NCBI RefSeq assembly: GCF_001468225.1
Contig: NZ_LNRU01000011.1
Coordinates: 62,001 to 126,000 of the forward strand
Length of the DNA stretch: 64,000 nucleotides
Direction: 5' to 3'
DNA from: Sphingopyxis sp. H053
GTDB lineage: Bacteria > Pseudomonadota > Alphaproteobacteria > Sphingomonadales > Sphingomonadaceae
The number at the start of each line of letters is the position of its first letter. Positions within the stretch are counted from its first letter, which is position 1. The translations under genes and the position numbers were made by a program. Positions 61,929 through 64,000 of this stretch are shown piece after piece. Under the pieces are notes generated by a model. The model ran no database searches. It had not been told where the DNA came from and saw only the letters and a program-made list of their open reading frames with translations.

Positions 61929-61983
61929 ACTTCGCAAATAAATTTCAGGCTATATTCGGTTGGTCCCTTAGATAGCCTGATCC

Positions 61984-62019
61984 GATGCCCCGGCCCCCAC
62001 AGCCGGGGCATCATCTTTT
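61984..62019 (+). terminator. Rho-independent terminator of fliC
   Basis: Perfect 11-bp stem GATGCCCCGGC/GCCGGGGCATC, 7-base loop, then ATCTTTT. Confidence 0.88.
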
Positions 62020-62029
62020 CTGCGAAGGT

Positions 62030-62111
62030 GCGGCACCGGCCCGCTCCCCCACCCGGCCTCCCCACGGTAGTATCCTATGGGAGGCCGGGTGGGGGAGCGG
62101 GCCGGTGCCGC
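62030..62111. repeat. Inverted repeat, copy 2 of a two-copy family
   Basis: Perfect 33-base arms (62030-62062 and 62079-62111) around a 16-base loop, between convergent fliC and dnaE2. The outer 22 bases of each arm are identical to those at 47203-47278; the inner parts differ. Confidence 0.85.
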
Positions 62112-62138
62112 TTCCGGCGTCAGCCGGAAAACAACCAA

Positions 62139-64000
62139 CTAATGAAAATCCCGCGACTTGGGCAGGATGCGGACATCGCGCGGATGGCCATGCTTCGCCG
62201 CATAGCCCCGCGGCAGCTGCGGATGCTTGACCTCGTCGGCGCGGCAGACGTCGGGTTCGAAACGCCGGTCGCTGCCCAGCGTATCGAGCATCGCGGTGCA
62301 ATCGACGATGCGCGTCGCCATCAGGTGGATCACGCCCTCCTTGCTCCGCTGCACCTCGCCCTCGGCGAGCATGAGCCGCGACGCCATGACGGCGCGGCGA
62401 TAGCGTTCGAAATGGCGCGCCCAGAGCAGGATGTTGACGATCCCGCCCTCGTCCTCGAGCGTGATGAAGATCGCATTGCCCTTGCCCGGCCGCTGGCGGA
62501 TCAGCACGACCCCCGCGGTGCGGACGATCGACCCGTTCTTCGCCGCCATAACCTCGGCCGCGCTCAGCACGCCCTCACGCGCGAAATCGCGGCGCAGGAA
62601 CGCCATCGGATGGCCCTTCAGCGACAGCCGCGTCGTCTGATAATCGGTGAGCACATGCTCGACCATCGGCGTCGGCGGCAGTTCCGCATCCTCCTCGGCA
62701 CCGAGCTCGTCGGTTTCGGCCGCGCCGAACAGCGGCAACACGCCCTGGCGGACGCGCCGCGCGTCCCACAGCGCCGGCCGCCGTTCGAGTCCCATCGACC
62801 GGCACGCATCGGCTTCGGCGAGCAGGCGCAGCGCGCGCGGCGGCAGGCCCGCGCGGCGCGCGAGTTCCTCGACCGAGGCGAAGGATGTGGTTCGTGCCTC
62901 GACGATCTGGTTCGCCCATTCCTCGCGAAACCCGTCAACCTGCCGGAAACCGAGCCGGAGCGCGAGGCTGCCGTCGGCGCGCCGCTCAAGGCTGTTATCC
63001 CAATGGCTGTCGTTCACATCGACCTCGCGCACCTCGACACCATGCTCCTGCGCATCGCGCACGAGCTGCGCGGGAGCATAGAAGCCCATCGGCTGCGAAT
63101 TGAGAATGCCGCATGCGAAGACCGCGGGATGGTAATGCTTGATCCACGACGAGACATAGACGAGCCGGGCAAAGGATTGGGCGTGGCTTTCGGGAAAGCC
63201 GTAGCTGCCGAAACCCTCGATCTGCTTGAAACAACGCTCGGCGAAGTCCTGCTTGTAGCCCCGCGCGACCATGCCGCCGATCATCTTCTCGCGGAAATTC
63301 TCGATCGTCCCGACGTTGCGGAAGGTCGCCATCGCGCGGCGCAGGCCGTTCGCTTCTTCGGGGGTGAAGTCGGCTGCCACCATGGCCAGCTTCATCGCCT
63401 GTTCCTGAAACAGGGGAACGCCGAAGGTTTTGCCCAGAACGTCATGCAATTCGTCCGGCGGGTGTGGCGGCGACGGCTCGGGAAACTCGACCGGTTCTTC
63501 CTTGTTGCGGCGGCGTAAATAAGGGTGGACCATATCGCCCTCGATCGGGCCGGGGCGAACGATCGCGACCTGCACGACCAGATCATAGAAAACCTCTGGG
63601 CGCAGCCGCGGCAGCATGTTGATCTGTGCCCGGCTTTCAACCTGAAACACGCCGATGCTGTCGCCCTTTTGCAGCATGCCGTACACCTCGGGATCGTCGC
63701 AATCGATGTCGACTTCCAGCGTGTGGTTCCCGAGGTCATGTTCGCGCATCAGGTCGAAGCATTTGCGGATGCAGGTGAGCATGCCGAGGGCGAGCACATC
63801 GACCTTCATCAATCCCAGCGCGTCGATGTCATCCTTGTCCCATTCGATGAAGGTGCGATCCTCCATCGCGGCATTGTGGATCGGCACCAGCTCGTCGAGC
63901 CGCCCTTCGGTCAATACGAATCCGCCGACATGCTGCGACAGGTGGCGCGGCGCTTTCAGCAGTTCACCGACGAAGCGGTGCAATCGCTCGATCTCGCCAT
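62139..64000 (-). CDS. dnaE2: Error-prone DNA polymerase DnaE2 (ImuC), 5' part outside window
   Basis: C-terminal 620 residues of a C-family polymerase; the frame is open through base 64000, so the N-terminal PHP and first palm parts are missing. Seen: EWDKDDIDALGLMKVDVLAL and TFGVPLFQEQAMKLAMVAAD (palm/fingers), an HhH region, an OB-type domain and the DnaE2-typical end HPRDVRILPKSRDFH, which distinguishes it from replicative DnaE. DnaE2 works with ImuA/ImuB in SOS mutagenesis; imuB is expected just outside on the upstream side. Confidence 0.92.
   Translation of the reverse strand, partial: GEIERLHRFVGELLKAPRHLSQHVGGFVLTEGRLDELVPIHNAAMEDRTFIEWDKDDIDALGLMKVDVLALGMLTCIRKCFDLMREHDLGNHTLEVDIDCDDPEVYGMLQKGDSIGVFQVESRAQINMLPRLRPEVFYDLVVQVAIVRPGPIEGDMVHPYLRRRNKEEPVEFPEPSPPHPPDELHDVLGKTFGVPLFQEQAMKLAMVAADFTPEEANGLRRAMATFRNVGTIENFREKMIGGMVARGYKQDFAERCFKQIEGFGSYGFPESHAQSFARLVYVSSWIKHYHPAVFACGILNSQPMGFYAPAQLVRDAQEHGVEVREVDVNDSHWDNSLERRADGSLALRLGFRQVDGFREEWANQIVEARTTSFASVEELARRAGLPPRALRLLAEADACRSMGLERRPALWDARRVRQGVLPLFGAAETDELGAEEDAELPPTPMVEHVLTDYQTTRLSLKGHPMAFLRRDFAREGVLSAAEVMAAKNGSIVRTAGVVLIRQRPGKGNAIFITLEDEGGIVNILLWARHFERYRRAVMASRLMLAEGEVQRSKEGVIHLMATRIVDCTAMLDTLGSDRRFEPDVCRADEVKHPQLPRGYAAKHGHPRDVRILPKSRDFH

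Overview
The window reads as one contiguous chromosomal piece of a GC-rich alphaproteobacterium, most likely a sphingomonad (Sphingopyxis/Novosphingobium type). This rests on the high-GC coding style, a D-mannonate dehydratase and alginate-lyase-like enzymes beside a TonB receptor, a methylsuccinyl-CoA dehydrogenase homologue, a DnaE2-type polymerase and a full flagellar set of alphaproteobacterial character. Genus is an inference from protein resemblance; no 16S gene is present.

Layout. 1-6965: housekeeping block: hisC-like aminotransferase (5' cut by the window) and prephenate dehydrogenase; convergent plsC, YdcF-like, ftsX, ftsE; divergent zinc-ribbon protein; YeiH-type exporter. 7069-14935: a tRNA-Arg(CCG) gene, then an accessory block of a 4Fe-4S/FAD oxidoreductase, a b-type membrane protein, a 21-heme and a 5-heme cytochrome c and an outer-membrane beta-barrel. 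The block closes with an entericidin-like lipoprotein and a decayed tRNA-Arg copy. The five redox genes can be read as a trans-envelope electron conduit, and the tRNA plus tRNA remnant suggest an integrated island. 15001-19025: CoA-transferase (mesaconyl-CoA transferase type), thiolase and methylsuccinyl-CoA dehydrogenase. 19022-28849: polyuronate-utilisation locus with two PL38/alginate-lyase-like enzymes, a TonB receptor, a GH88/105 hydrolase, ManD, a DUF4861 protein and a FadR-type GntR regulator; matching operator-like boxes lie at both promoter regions.

28962-30862: small regulators and proteins of unknown function. 30930-61928: a nearly complete flagellar gene set in two halves. The first has fliA-flhA-slt, flgN-flgM and flgA on the minus strand and flgBCDEFGHIJKL-motAB plus a sigma-54 activator on the plus strand. 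The second, on the minus strand, is fliE to fliR, flhB and fliD-fliS, with fliC at the far end on the plus strand. Four sigma-54 boxes (TGGCACG-N4-YTGC) precede slt, flgA, flgB and fliE. Four sigma-28-like boxes (TYAA-N15-KCCGTTA) precede flgM, motA, fliD and fliC. This gives a readable two-tier hierarchy: sigma-54 for early and middle genes and fliA, then FliA for late genes with FlgM as anti-sigma factor. The flagellum is unusual: FlgD and FlgE are very short, FlgH has no lipobox, and FliM lacks the N-terminal CheY-binding peptide. 62139-64000: the 3' part of a dnaE2 (imuC) polymerase gene.

Starts were chosen by ribosome-binding sites and by the many ATGA/GTGA/TGATG overlaps. Functions are assigned from recognised motifs and gene order without database searches.
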